This document shows, one piece after another, positions 1 through 12,469 of a DNA stretch of 64,000 bases. The DNA lies in the NCBI RefSeq assembly GCF_910592395.1, contig NC_088320.1, positions 11,284,501-11,348,500 on the forward strand, read 5' to 3'. Position numbers and translations under genes: made by a program. The notes beneath the pieces are model-generated. The model did not search any database. It saw nothing but the letters and a program-made list of their open reading frames with translations, and was not told the DNA's origin. This stretch comes from Lineus longissimus. Taxonomy: Eukaryota > Nemertea > Pilidiophora > Heteronemertea > Lineidae. Each line of letters begins with the position of its first letter. The stretch's first letter is position 1.

Positions 1-722
1 GCATCAAACACACTTTCATAAAAACTGTTCATAACTCCTCACCAGATCAGTCATTTGATAATGCAATAATTTGGACTTGAGAAAGATCGCGGAGAGTGGT
101 GAAAGAGTGTGAGGGAGATTTCTATAGGGCGGGGAGTTCCCAATTGATTATTTTCGAACCTGTCTATTTTTAAAAAAATAAACGAATTGAAAAATGAAAT
201 GAAAAATTTAGGTGTTTTTTTATATATTAGATTGCTACGGTTCCTAACATTTCGTATCATACGCCCACCTCTGATAATTCCATTGTACCTAGTTTGAATG
301 CTCTACATGCAATATAAATGCTGGTATACCACAAGAAGGTGACATTTTCCAATGCCTGACTTCTAGGATGAAACAATATCAATGAAAAGCTCATAACTTA
401 CTAGTACTATTCATGTACCAATCTATGCAACAATAACAATTATGACTGTAAGTTTCATTGTGTGGCTATTTGGCGAGCTTGGCTCACCAACAATGTTTTC
501 TCCCAGTCTTGGAGGTTGAACCAAGTTGGACGTTAACTAAATGATTATGTTTCAAATGGCAGGGATATATTGCAAGTCACTTTACTAAATGAAAAGTGCG
601 TACCAAGTGACTCACAATATATCTCAGGCCATTAACAAAATCTAAAAAAGCGGCCAATTTTGTTTGATGTGACTTACCCAGTATATAGAACATCTACATG
701 TACAATAAATGGCTTTGTTTTT
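1..722. other. 3' flank of gene L, no gene seen
   Basis: AT-rich sequence downstream of the stop codon of gene L (which is read on the minus strand). No ORF here resembles a known family, and no AATAAA signal on the minus strand could be found close to the stop codon, so the end of the transcript is not located. Confidence 0.5.
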
Positions 723-3700
723 CTAATCCCTGGGTAACCATTTAGCTGAAGGATTCTTCGACAGGAATAGCAAATATCTCATGATAAAAATCAAATTCTT
801 TCGGCCATCCCTCGTCAGCATATCAAATGCTTTGGTGTAATATATGGTTCCTATTCTTTCGACGGCATTCTGTGGTTCTTGTTCCTGAATTTTCTTGAAT
901 TCGTTGTGCTGTATATCAAGACAGGTCAGCCTCACCTAGAATGAGAAAACAGGAGCACACTATTGAAAGTAACAATTGAAATGCAAAATTAACAACAGTG
1001 TTTCCTGCGGATTTCAAGTTGACATAAAATTTTATTGTTCATACGCATAACAACATGTACAGTAAACCTTTCATAAAATGTAACAATTGGGACGGGTAAT
1101 TTTTGTCGCTCATAGTATGCAAAGTGTGTTATGTAACAGCGTTGTTACATCCTTCGCCAACCTTTAGATTTCCAAACGACAAATTTGGTCTGTTAGTGGT
1201 ATGAGGGAAGTCTGTTATATGTGAGTCCGTTATATGCTATATGTAGGTAGAAAGCAGAGGTGAAATATTGTACTTACAAATGTAGCTTCAACAGTCATGC
1301 CAAGGATCATTGAATTCGTGACTGTAGGCTCCAAACAGGAATTTTCAAGGTCTGCCAAGAGCTCAATACCGTGCTGTCCACGTAAACAAGGAGGGAATTC
1401 CAGACAATCTGGAGATCCAAGATCACTTTCACTTTTTTCAGGCTCAGAGGTGATTGGTTGGCTTCCCGCTGGTTTTTTATCTGCAGATCGCAGTTTTTTC
1501 TTCGGTGGCGTAAAACCAGTGTCTCTTTTCTTGACATTTTGTTTCACCTGGAAACAAGAAAACCATGCAAAGATTTGAGAAACTTGTTGGCAAACTTAGC
1601 TTTATTCAGGCCAGATTCATTCATTCATTCATTTCAAATACGTTTTTTTTGTAATTTTTTTTTACATGGCCCATAATGTATTGTGATGAACATTGCCTAT
1701 GTCAGGATGGTTTTCCTCAATAAATCCATGAACATCTTGAATGTATTCTTTGATGATTAAGATAGACCCCAAAAATGCCAAAAATTCTGAGGCCACATTA
1801 CATTAATGGTGTGTTTCCGGCAACGCACCTGAGTAGGAAGGACTATTTTTCTTTGGCATATCTTAACGGGCATTTCACCCTCTATTTTCTTAGTCTTATT
1901 TCAATTCATTATTGTATTTTGGGGATATGATATTTTGCTTTGTGGCTATTAAAGGGGACATTTTGGCACGCAAGTTATTCTGAATATCCACACCATGAAT
2001 TGAGATTGGTGACTGATTTTTGACAGGCACCTGAAAAATTTAATTTTGGATTACAGGTATCAAATCAGACCACTTTAGGTGCAAAAAAACAACGTTTCAG
2101 GGCAAAATATTAGTATTATTGCCCCTAAAAAAAATGTGTTTTGCTAATTTGGGGACATTGTTTACACAAGCTATATAGTGTAGGATGAAATTGAAATGCC
2201 AAAAAATGTGTGGACCATGAAAATACCAAAACTTCCTGAATTGAGAACACAAAAGAAGCAGATATCAATATTCAAGAGCTTTGGAAATAATTTTGGCACC
2301 AAAAAAAGTTTATGTTGGCTTTTGAAATACTGGCCAAATCTGCTGTAAATGATAAATGATAAATGGAGATCATGAGAAAATTGGAAATGCTCTGCCATTC
2401 ATTGGTCACTGTTGGGTGCAAGTGTACTAGTTTACTGTTGATAAACTTATGGAGTTTCAAATTTGAACAACAGTACACTGTGAACTATGGTCGCAACACA
2501 ACATTTTATTCTATTCCTTTTTCAAAACAACAACAACAACAACAAGCACTATAGCATACATACCTCTGCCACAGTTACAACTGCTTTTTTGTCTAAGTTG
2601 TCAACTATGTCGTCAGCTGGAGCGAAGTCATAGCGCAAGTCATTCCTGGAGATAACAGTTAATTGCCCCAATTTTAGAAATCTTTTCACTCCGCAAGATC
2701 TGAAAACAAGGAACATTCCATCAATTGATTTATTGCAATGATCAGCAATGTCTTGTCATGCATGCGCAATCGTATTTTGAATATTTTAGTACTTAATTAG
2801 TTAAGTACACTAAAATGTATTCGTTGTGCCCAGCGTTACGATGTTTTAACATCGTAACGAGCTTTCCGTTTTTGCCACCCTACTGCCCACCAGCAATATG
2901 GTACTTCTCTTGGGCATCAATAAATGGAGATCATGCTAATACGACTATTAGTAGTCATGTCAATCATGCAATTGGAAGGCCTGGGACACAAAAGGGTTAA
3001 AGGCATTCCAAATCCGAGCACCAATTTCTAAACTGAATTAGTGAATACTACCATTTTTCCGCCAAAATCTCTGACTGTGCCAACTGGTTGTGTTATTTTA
3101 TCAACACTCTGCAGTGTGTGTTTGCGTTATGGTAACTGTGACTGCATGTCACACTCACAGGCTTTATTGATCAGGCCACTGAAGGATACATATACATGTA
3201 CATGAACAGCCATGTATGCATCGAGAATGTAATTTACTCTCAAGTTTCCAAGATATGAGAAAGTTTTCAGGGCAACTCTGTAGTGTTAGTTGAAATACTT
3301 ACTTAAATTTAACACAGAAAATCTTAGCAAATTCTTGGAAGAGGTCAACAAATGTATTTTCATTCATCTCTGGGTCAAGGCTGAGAGCATTCGCTAAGAC
3401 AGATATGAGAGAATCAAGGAAGTCATCCACCCGCTGTATGGCACGCATGACATTCAGCCTGAAAAAAAGATTTACAACTACAGAGAAACCTCCCTTAGCG
3501 GACTTAACTCTATTAAGGACAACCTCTCCATTAAGGAGTAAAGGACACTAGTTTTGGTCCTAAAGTTGCTGTTTTCGTTCAATTTGACCTCTCTAATCAG
3601 GACACATCTGTATTAAGAACAACACTTGTCAGTCCCGAGGGTGTAGAGTGATTCTACTGTATAGTATAAAACACTGAGATAAATGAGAATAAAAGTAACT

Positions 3701-5865
3701 ACCCGGGGTACTTACATTGTAGGGCCTAGACATTGTCATTAATTGCGAGCTTTCACTGCGATACCCCACCTGCCCTCTGCCTTCCCCCTATTAAATCTAT
3801 TACTGTTTTGGCATACCATACAATAATAATGTACGCAAGAATACAAATTATCACGAAAATCCATCGCCAAATCTATCATGTATGCAAAAATCTAATTTTG
3901 TTTTTCCCGCCATGCAACATGCTCATAATGGCGCCTATCCAAATCCAAGTTTGATATCGGCTGCTCGGTGAGGGCTGGTGATATTTCTGTTCTCATTCAT
4001 TTTTAAAAGAATATCACCTCAATTCACTATTCAGTGTTTCTAATTATAACAAAATAAATATTGTATTCTTATGGAGTACATGTATTTTACCCTTTTGACA
4101 TTCTGGAAACGGAATGCTAACCACTCTCAGGTTGCCGTTTACACATTATTTATCGTGTCGATGAATGCATTGTTGTGATATATTGAAACTAATCATAGCC
4201 TTGACTCTTGGAATGCAGCATTGGTTATTGGTATCATTAAAATGCCACATCTTCAGACTCTTTACAATAAGCCACGGTTGCATAAATTGTCACACGCAAA
4301 AAGGTTCATTCCGTCAGACCCAAACCGTTGAAGCTTGCAAGACATACTATTAAGATTGCTCTTGTATCGGCTATATTGGATGAGTGACAGGTGATAGCCC
4401 ATTATATAGCTTCGATTGGCTACGCTGTACATCGAGCCTATGTGCTAGCTTAAAAAAAGCCAGGAATTCCCGCCCAAATGCATAGCTTAAACTTAAAGTT
4501 AGTTAAACCATGATAAAAAACAGGAAAACCCCTCTATATAAAAATAGTTTAACGTCACAAGGGTAGCCAACCAATCAGGCCATTGTTTCGTCATCCAATC
4601 ATTTTCGCAACGGGCACCTCGCACTTCGTCCCTTTTGTCGACGAAGTATTGGTCTAGATGACTACAAAGCCCCAACCTACTGGGGCCACTGATACGAGAT
4701 TTCAGTATCGCCTCAACAGTCTAAACAATCTTGCAAAATCGTGTCGGTTGCGTATTTCTGTTTTTGTACATCCACCATGTAGTATAATGTACACCCTCAT
4801 TGGATTTTTATTGAAAAATGAAATGGCCAGGGCCATTGTGCTCACCTCATGTGGAGGAAAGATGGATAAAGAGCATGGTATTGTGTCATGTAGTGTTAGG
4901 TTTGATGTAGGTCCAAGCAATTACAATTTCCCCAAAATGGCCAATTTACAGTACATTCGACCTATGTGACCTTGAAAAGTAGGTCAAATCAAAGAAGACC
5001 CGGGTGACACATTGAATGGTTGTTAGAACTAGATGTACCTATGATATAAAATTGGTGCCAATCGGGCAAGTCATTACTAGAAATAATGGCATTTTGAAGA
5101 ATTTAGGATTTGGCCCCCTCCCTGGAGGCCAAACGGCTAATCAGATCGCACCAAACTTCGGTACCTGCGATCACCTGACCAAGGGGTACATGTGTACTTA
5201 ATTTGTGATCAATAGTCATTGCAGTTAAGAAACGTGCCATAGTTACGGCCTGACGGCGAATTTACGCCATTTGACCTCTGTGACCTTGACAAGAAGGTCA
5301 AATTAAAAACCTGTGTGACATATACTGTATGGTGGTTAGATGTACCCATGATATCAAATTGGTGGCAATCGGGCAAGAAGTTAAGGAATAATCACATTTT
5401 TAAGGTTTTTGGATTTTGCCACCTGGTGGTCAAGTGGTGAGTCATATTGGACCAAACTTCGGTCCCTGAGATCACCTGACTAAGGGGTAAATGTGTACCA
5501 AATTTGGTATCAATAGTCATTGCAGTTTAGAAACGTGCCATCGTTACATCCTAATGGCCAATTTACACCATTTGACCTCTGTGACCTTGAAAAGGAGGTC
5601 AAATCAAAAACCCGGAGGATATATGATGCACCTTTGCTAGAAGTACCTACCATACTTTTTCAAAATTTCCCGACTACTATTAAGGGAGATATTGCATATT
5701 TTCACTTTTAACGTTTGGCCCCCTGGTGGCCAAACCATGAAACGAATCGGACCGAAACTTGGTCTCCAAGGTGTCATTACATAAGGGTACATGTGTACCA
5801 AGTTTCAAGTCAATAGCTCTAACAGTTACGAAACGTGCCCTGCTAACGGACGACGGACGACGACG

Positions 5866-5900
<35 letters not shown>

Positions 5901-6910
5901 ACGACGGACGCCACGGTATGGGATAAGAAGAGAAGAATGCCTGAATGGTTCTTATTCGATTTTGATTTTCTCTTCTAGCCTTATACTTTAAAGTAATATC
6001 ATTGTGGGCTCAGGGAAAACCATGAGTATTGGTCCTCACTGTTTTTCATGATTGTATAGGCCTATAGGCCTACTGTAGATGGCATCAAGTCAAGACTCTT
6101 GTCTAAGTCTAGACGCGACCATCAAAGAATGGGTCAGTTACGTACCGTGACTCATTGAACTCCATATCTACATATTCAGTCTGGCTGTGGTTTGCACTTC
6201 TTTGGGCTCTGACGATTTCATTCATAATTTTCCTGCCGATGAATTTTGCTTTGTTCCTCTTGCATGTCTTGTCTTCCTCGGGACAGTCTTGTAGTGCTTC
6301 CAGTTCCATACCATTCCCGGTATCCGGATCCGCACATTCTGCCTCTTCCTCAGCAGCTTGAGCTTGAGCTTCACGGTCAGCCATTTCGTCGTCATCGTTT
6401 GCTGCTTGGCATGCTGGGCCAGCCCCAAGGTCCTGCTCCTCTGCAGGCCTACACGTAGGCCTACTGGTCATGGTCATGCTGCTGCCAGTGGTACTGTCGT
6501 CGGTCAGCTGAGTACGACGATACCCATTCATGAGTGACCGAACTTCCAGCAATTCAAAAGAATTCTGGTTCAAAATGAATATTTCATCAAAAATCACTTG
6601 CAGTTTCTCTACATGCTTGGCATACTGAAGCAAAAAAACTTGAACGCTTCGACCCTAATAGTGACGGAGCATGTCCACCATTCTGGACTTTGAGAAATAT
6701 GGAATAAGGGGAGACAGGTCCTGCATCATAATGTATTCCAAATTTGTTCAAGTCACCCTCCTTCCACTTACTTCCATCTTTCAGTGTTTTTATATTCATC
6801 GGCGAGCCTTTCATTGGTGGGGTGCTCACGTTGCTCTCCTGCGATTCTGGCTGGTCAGCGTTGTATGTCTTAGGCATATAATCTGCAGACAGTCCGGACA
6901 TCATGGACAT
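723..6910 (-). CDS. Gene L: PD-(D/E)XK nuclease-like protein, five exons, probable frameshift in exon 1
   Basis: Exons read on the minus strand: 6910-6146, 3458-3303, 2699-2564, 1547-1278 and 935-723. All junctions are GT-AG, with intron phases 2, 2, 0, 0 identical to those of gene R. The predicted product is about 512 residues. It starts MSMMSGLSADY, with W..GDLNKFGIHY near the N terminus, followed by an acidic Q/A/E-rich stretch. Exon 2 carries NENTFVDLFQEFAKIF, exon 3 NDLRYDF and VVTVAE, exon 4 starts VK (giving AEVK) and carries LRGQHGIELLADL, and exon 5 has TIYYTKAFDML and ends WLPRD. The order E, D, E-x-K, Q...E fits the PD-(D/E)XK nuclease superfamily (inference). The exon sum is 1540 nt, one more than a multiple of three. 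The frame breaks between about 6652 and 6590, where a run of seven T lies (minus strand). A 64-nt intron there would also restore frame, but gene R has coding sequence at that place. Function and substrate unknown. Confidence 0.72.
2834..2859. repeat. Perfect 26-nt palindrome in a gene L intron
   Basis: CGTTACGATGTT is followed by TT and then its exact reverse complement AACATCGTAACG. It lies in the 603-bp intron between exons 2 and 3 of gene L. It could form a cruciform or RNA hairpin. No known element is recognised. Confidence 0.6.
3481..3659. mobile_element. Small MITE with TA flanks in gene L intron 1
   Basis: A 179-bp segment bounded by TA on both sides. It starts CAGAGAAACCTCC and its other end, reverse-complemented, starts CAGTAGAATCACTC, an imperfect terminal inverted repeat of the pogo/mariner style. 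Inside are phrases about 'ctattaaggac' and 'taatcaggacac' that recur at 15640-15740, so it is a dispersed family. It sits only about 20 bp upstream of the splice acceptor of gene L exon 2. Confidence 0.45.
4818..5927 (-). mobile_element. Dispersed 300-bp-monomer repeat element, copy A
   Basis: In gene L intron 1, and inverted relative to copies B (23041) and C (32896). It begins (plus strand) ATGAAATGGCCAGGGCC, which contains an AATGGCC/GGCCATT hairpin, and ends in a (GAC)n microsatellite (about 5849-5911) followed by CCACGGTATGGGATAAG. The terminal stem-loop seen in B and C is missing, so this end is truncated. Internally it consists of about 3.5 related monomers of about 300 bp. Each has a TGACCT/AGGTCA cluster (near 4960, 5275 and 5575) and a 'ccacctggtgg' or 'ccccctggtggcc' segment. 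No coding capacity, so non-autonomous. The class is uncertain. Confidence 0.65.
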
Positions 6911-6970
6911 ATTAAGCCCCCCTTTAGGAGGGGCTCTTAAGATACACGTGTGTGTGGGAGTATATACTGA
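6911..6970 (-). promoter_or_regulatory. Proximal 5' flank of gene L with hairpin and TATATA
   Basis: On the minus strand, an AGCCCCTCC / GGGGGGCT hairpin (8 bp, one bulged T) ends only about 5 nt before the ATG of gene L. A TATATA sits about 50 bp upstream of the ATG, at 6961-6966. Either this is a short structured 5' UTR behind a TATA box, or the true first exon lies further upstream. Nothing in the sequence decides between these. Confidence 0.25.
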
Positions 6971-7737
6971 TTTGATGAGAAATAAAGAGAGTAACTATTG
7001 TATATCCTACAACCACTTTTTTTTTGGTATTTTTCTGAATTAACTCCGTTGAGTTTACAGATTTCTCTGCGATCTTCCGGTGGTGGTTGCTATCCCATTT
7101 GTCGAAATTAATTTAAATTAATTTAAATCTTCATGGGAATTCGCTACATCATATGCCTAAGAAATTGGCCAATTATAATAATATTTTTATTAGAGAAATA
7201 TCCGTCCTAAATAATGACAGAAAAGGGTGGTTTATTTCAATTTTGTGTCGACATGATCGAGGTCACGTGACATAAAAACAAAACAATCGCACACACCCGT
7301 CCAAAAAAGGCACTTTAAGAAAAACAAATACGTTTTTCCAGCTTAAAACCACACTGACGACTAAGTTATATTGGTCTTCTGGCCAAATCTGAAGTATCAA
7401 AATGAATCACAAACTAGAACTAGCTCTATTTAGCAAAAGTTGCGTGAAAAATTCGGGTGAGCGACATTCTGCACCCTAGCGGCCAATAATTCAACTACTT
7501 TCAGCCGTCTGCTCCGGTCTCGTTAGGGAGTTTTTCCCAAATGTACGCGATGATGACGTGCCCCATTAACAGGACGTAACATCTATTTTAAAATGCGTTT
7601 CCAAAGTGAATGCATGAGGACAACCTATTTGTGTCGTATATCACTGGAAACGCCCGATTCCCGTGAATAAGGACAATCACAATGTATTACATTACAAAAA
7701 TGTGTCGGAAGTAACTATATGGATGGTCCCATCGCAC

Positions 7738-7975
7738 CCCCCCCCCCCCCTCCAGCAGTATGACACAGAAGGGCTAGTTGACTGTCCACCGGGGGGGTTT
7801 GGGGGAGCTTCCCCCCAACGCACTGGTAAAAACCTATGTCGACGGAGGGGGGTTTGGGGGGTGTCCCCCCATTGTAACAGCTGTAGTTGTTAGAGCTTGC
7901 ACTTAACATATGCTCGTAGGGGGGGTTCGGGGGAGCTCCCCCGACCTAAAGGGGGCTCACTAAGTCCTTGACTTT
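7738..7975. repeat. Poly-C tract and three G-rich hairpins
   Basis: A C tract near 7738 is followed by three related blocks at about 7789-7817, 7846-7873 and 7918-7945. Each has a run of 6-7 G, then TTTG or TTCG, 5-6 more G, a short loop, and a run of C. Each block can form a strong hairpin, and the G runs could form quadruplexes. The blocks are spaced 55-75 bp apart. They lie about 0.9-1.0 kb upstream of gene L. Confidence 0.6.
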
Positions 7976-7979
7976 ACAT

Positions 7980-8960
7980 ATTATTCAGAATATCAGCCAT
8001 TGTTCAGTTGCTATCGGTCGTCCTTATGTTTAGCGTGACCTAAGACGTGGACATAACATAAGTACAACTTATCGTTAATTGTGTATAGCATGAGCTAAGG
8101 TGGGGACATAGTCACAACATCGGTCATTGTGTATAATGTAAGCTAAGAGGGGGACATAGTAACAACCTATCGGTCCTTATGTTTAGTGCAACCTTAAATG
8201 GAGACATAGTCACAACCTATCGGTTATTATGTTTAGTGCAACCTAAAATGGGGACATAGTAACAACCTATCGGTCCTTATGTTTAGTGCAACCTAAAATG
8301 GGGACATAGTCACAACCTATCGGTCTTTATGTTTAGCGCAACCTAAAATGGGGACATAGTAACAACCTATCGGTCCTTATGTTTAGTGCAACCTAAAATG
8401 GGGGACACAGTAACAACCTATCGGTCCTTATGTTTAGTGCAACCTAAAATGGGGACATAGTCACAACCTATCGGTCTTTATGTTTAGCGCAACCTAAAAT
8501 GGGGACATAGTAACAACCTATCGGTCCTTATGTTTAGTGCAACCTAAAATGGGGGACACAGTAACAACCTATCGGTCCTTATGTTTAGTGCAACCTAAGA
8601 TGGGGACACAGTAACAACTTATCGGTCCTTATGTTTAGTGCAACCTAAGACGGGGACATAGTAACAACCTATCGGTCCTTATGTTTAGTGCAACCTAAGA
8701 CGGGGACACAGTTACAACCTATCGGTCCTTATGTTTAGTGCAACCTAAGATGGGGACATAGTAACAACATCGGTCCTTATGTTTAGTGCAGCCAAAGATG
8801 GGGACATAATCAGTCATTGTGTATAGCGTAAGCTAAGACAGGGACGCACATGTAGTAACAGCCCATCGGTCCTTATGTAAAACACAAGCAAAACATAAGC
8901 TAAGACAGGGACATTGTAACAACCTATCGGTGTTTATGTAAGTGTTTTCCCTTTGATTGG
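7980..8960. repeat. 50-bp minisatellite with 151-bp higher-order repeat
   Basis: Tandem array of a 50-bp unit (CGGTCCTTATGTTTAGTGCA, then ACCTAAAATGGGGACATAGT, then AACAACCTAT). There are about 12 good copies from 8171 to 8770, with decayed copies on each side. The three-unit block 8271-8421 is repeated without a visible change at 8422-8572, so the array last grew in 151-bp steps. Non-coding. Confidence 0.92.
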
Positions 8961-9765
8961 GACAGAATCACAATTGCTATCGGCGAATGTGCCCACCAGT
9001 CCTGTCGATTACCATCTCAATGAACTTCTTACCATCGAAGATAGAAATTAGACAACAGGCTATCGGTCATTTTCTTATGTCCTCTTGGAACATGGAATGA
9101 AATAGAAAGCAGCAGTGTTTCATCCTCATGCAAGTGTATTCCTGACAGCTGGGAAAGGAATCGCAACACATGCTGGCCGGTACTGATGGCGACTGTTCCA
9201 GCAGTGTTCACAAGATCATGTCAAGCTACCGTGGCTGCCGATCCATAGGTAATGTCTTCTAAGACTACATAACAACTTATTACTCGATGTCGCATCATTT
9301 CAGCAAGATATTAAATCACATCATAATCACAGCCAACCATTCAGTATCACTTCAGTGAATTATATCAGGAAACTGACGGACTATTTTGAGTCCTAAAAGA
9401 TTACTCGGCAGGGTCAAAAAAACATAATCATCAGTATAGGCCTAGTAATTGTTTTTATCTGATTGTGTGCTGATGAATACCTTTATTGTTGGCGGACATT
9501 CATAAACATGGACAAGTTGCAGCCTGACTTTGTTAATCGTCGTTATATACAATGCCCACACAAAATGACTCTGTCATGTGGTTGTCATGAGGTTAAGCAT
9601 TCTCCAAACAGAAATGTTATTCACGTCTCTCTGCCTGTGCTGAGATTAGGTCACAGCCATAGTTCTGTATAGTATTTCGGGTGGAAATACAAAACACAAT
9701 GTTGTATTGGGCACAGCTGTGCCAACTTTATGTTTTAATACTCCATTCTAACGATGTCTCAGAAT
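8961..9765. other. Gene-free stretch
   Basis: Unique-looking sequence between the minisatellite and a SINE. Short ORFs on both strands show no recognisable domain or conserved splice structure. Confidence 0.5.
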
Positions 9766-9917
9766 TTGGTTTCGCCTGAGGCCAGTTCCGAAAACCAAAA
9801 ATATGCTGAGATCACAGGGACACTAGAGGTAAAACTTCCAATGAGAGGTACGCGGGAAGCGCGGTGGTACAGTGAAAGAGGGTCCGATTTGTGATCGGAA
9901 GGTCCTGGGTTCGAGAT
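9766..9917 (+). mobile_element. tRNA-derived SINE, copy 1, 3' truncated
   Basis: It shares with the copies at 10690-11305 and 35596-36215 the leader GGCCAGTTCC ... CTGAGATCACAGGGACAC and the tRNA-like part. The A-box-like part is GCGGTGGTACAGTGAAAGAG and the B box is GGGTTCGAG. It stops just after the B box and runs straight into a minisatellite. The 3' tail is missing. Confidence 0.6.
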
Positions 9918-10090
9918 GAGGAAATCACAACCAGGCCGAATTGGGCATGGCACCCCACCGTCTTGCCACCACAGTGAGAGAGATAAGACAGTCACAACCA
10001 AACCGAAAGACGGCGAGGAGAGAGATGAGGAAATCACAACCAGACTAAATCGGGCCAGGTACCTCCACAAGCGAGACAAGACAGTCTTCA
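9916..10090. repeat. Short minisatellite, about 109-bp period
   Basis: The phrase GAGGAAATCACAACCAG occurs near 9917 and again near 10026, with GACAGTCACAACCAAACCG between. It fuses directly to the truncated SINE on its left. The GTCACAACC core is shared with several other arrays in the window. Confidence 0.55.
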
Positions 10091-10287
10091 CCCCCTTGTG
10101 CCCCATATCTACCATTACTTGCGTGGAATTGGATACAACACAAAGAAATACCTTGGACAAAATCCGAACCTTTCCATCATATCTTCTATCCGCTCACTGC
10201 ACTGTTGAGATGCCAAAACCTGGCCATAGGGACAACTCAACCTGACAATTTGTACCTGGCAGGTACAACCTCGTCATGTACCCAATG

Positions 10288-10308
10288 ATGGGGGGGGGGG
10301 GGGGGGTA
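10288..10308. repeat. Poly-G tract
   Basis: An uninterrupted run of about 17 G on the plus strand, one of several homopolymer G or C tracts in the window. Confidence 0.8.
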
Positions 10309-10689
10309 CAATACCCAAAGGTTTAACTGCCATGGGAATATATAGCGTGTGATCAGAATGTAACAAGCTACTCACAAAAATATTCGAAGAAGATAAAGAT
10401 AGCGGTCCATAATAAATCTCACAAGAACGTTCCTTTTTGACCGTCTGCGACATGTCTCGTTCAATACTAAAGTGCTTTACATCGCGGCTTCACATCCTGC
10501 TGTATAGGAGAGAAGATTGTAACAATATGACCAACTGGCCGGTCGTACAGAACTTCTCCATGTCTGGCCCTTCAGATACTTTTCGGAGTCATCCTGTACA
10601 ACACTCCTTAAGCTGTGTCGACGTTCGAAGTCTCACGGAAAGCGATTCCAAAGTATTTTTGAACTTTTATTTCCATTTATCCCAAATCC

Positions 10690-11305
10690 ATCTTTGAGGA
10701 CAAAGTCACAACCAAATTGCAGGAATAAACTAACTTTCAACTCCTTGTCGTATCTGCAAAATCCTTAAAAAACTCACACAGCTTCAAGGTTTTAGGTGGA
10801 GACTTATGTACAAATTGCAGTTCGTGCAAGAGACATTTCCGTTTCAAACAAAGAAGATAAAACTAATGAACAAGGAACAAAATATGATATATCAAATGAA
10901 TTCATTTTTATTTTTATTTATCAAAATATGATGATCATGTCGAGGTAACACAATGTATGTAATACACCCAACCAGGAAATAGTGCAGCTTCAGAGGCCAG
11001 TTCCAATAACCAAAAACATGCTGAGATCACAGGGACACTAGAGGTAAAACTTCCAATGAGAGGTACGCGGGAAGCGCAGTGGTACAGTGAAAGAGCGTCC
11101 GATTTGTCATCGGAAGGTCCTGGGTTCGAGGCTCGGCCAGTGCCACTCAGTACTTTCAACTGGCCCGAAATGTCCAAGAGCAGCACGGATTGGGCTCTCC
11201 TTGGTTTCTAGAGAAAGGTTTCTGGATTTATAGGCTGGGGTATGAATATAAAGCGCTTTGAGGCAGTACCGTGTAAAGCACTATATAAGAACGAACATTA
11301 ATTTT
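10690..11305 (+). mobile_element. Composite element ending in a tRNA-derived SINE, copy 2
   Basis: The SINE part (about 10985-11305) has an A-box-like region GCGCAGTGGTACAGTGAAAG, the B box GGTTCGAGGC, and a 3' tail GCGCTTTGAGGCAGTACCG ... CACTATATAAGAACGAACATT that resembles LINE-type tails. The preceding 300 bp also matches, in inverted orientation, the sequence upstream of copy 3 (35900-36215). The repeat is therefore longer than the SINE itself, or both copies carry the same composite. Confidence 0.7.
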
Positions 11306-12465
11306 TGGAAGAGGACATGTACACAGCATGCTGTTTATGCAACAGACAGTAATTTTATGTTCACAGCTTCATTAGGCTCATTATAAAGCCCCGCCTCCGA
11401 TTTTATGCTACCTGCTGTGAATCCTAGCAACATTTTCTCTTGAATACACAACATGCTGTGTATACAATGTATAGGTACGTGCATTGTCTACAGTACACAG
11501 CAGAGTTCGCTGGCTGGAGGAAACTTTTTTGGTTATATGGCATACATGCCATTAAAAAACCGGGGCTCCATACGCCTCAGTTACTTGGGGGTCATAGCCA
11601 GATGTAGAATGGGGTCAGAAAAATCGCAACGGGACCATTGTCACCTGAGGTTTCAAGAATCAAGGAGAAAGATTCAGCAAACAACAATTTAGCAGGTCCA
11701 AATGTTGAATAGAATAGCACAGGATTTTTGCTTCCTGACCAGTCTGAGAATACCACTAAGTCAAGACAAGAACAACAAAGTTTCAAAAATGAATGTTCAA
11801 AATTCTCTCCAGCTGACAGCACTGATGATGCGGTTATGTTAATTTGCCTCTGCTGTGCATGCAACCAACTTGTTCATGCGTACACAGCAGTCTGATGTGT
11901 ACATAGCCACTTCGTTAATTTTTTATTTTTACAATGTACAGTCTAGCTCATATTAATATGAATTTAATGTTTGTTATGTCACAATTAACGTCTCAGTCCA
12001 AGGTATAATAAATTTCAAAATCATAAGTAAAATGGTCTCTCACACATCACAAATTAGGGTATGTCCCCAGGACGCTTTCTGAGAATAGGCTAAAAACCGT
12101 ATTGCATTTGGTGTATGAGTTGGCAAGATATCGTATGATACGTTTGAATAGGTGTTTATATTAATATATGAGCTAGACTACCAACACAGTAGGCCTACAG
12201 ACGCTCGCACAAAAAAATCTCAGTGGTCTAATTTTCTGCATTCTGGTGGAATGAGTCATCAGCAAATATTGGCCTCTCCTAGTAACATTAACCCTAACAA
12301 CCAGATTGATGCATTTCTGAAAATAAGCCTTTAAACCTATTGTCGGTGTAATGTATGTGAGTGTTTCTATATGGCAGTGTTCCCCGAACACTCATTTGTG
12401 AGCGTCACCAATGTACCAGTGTTTCTTCTGGACACAAAAAAATCCATTGCCCCCGAACACAGGCA
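11306..12465. other. Gene-free stretch
   Basis: No supported gene. It contains several short phrases such as 'tgtacacagca' repeated in diverged form. Short ORFs have no recognisable domains. Confidence 0.5.
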
Positions 12466-12469
12466 CATG

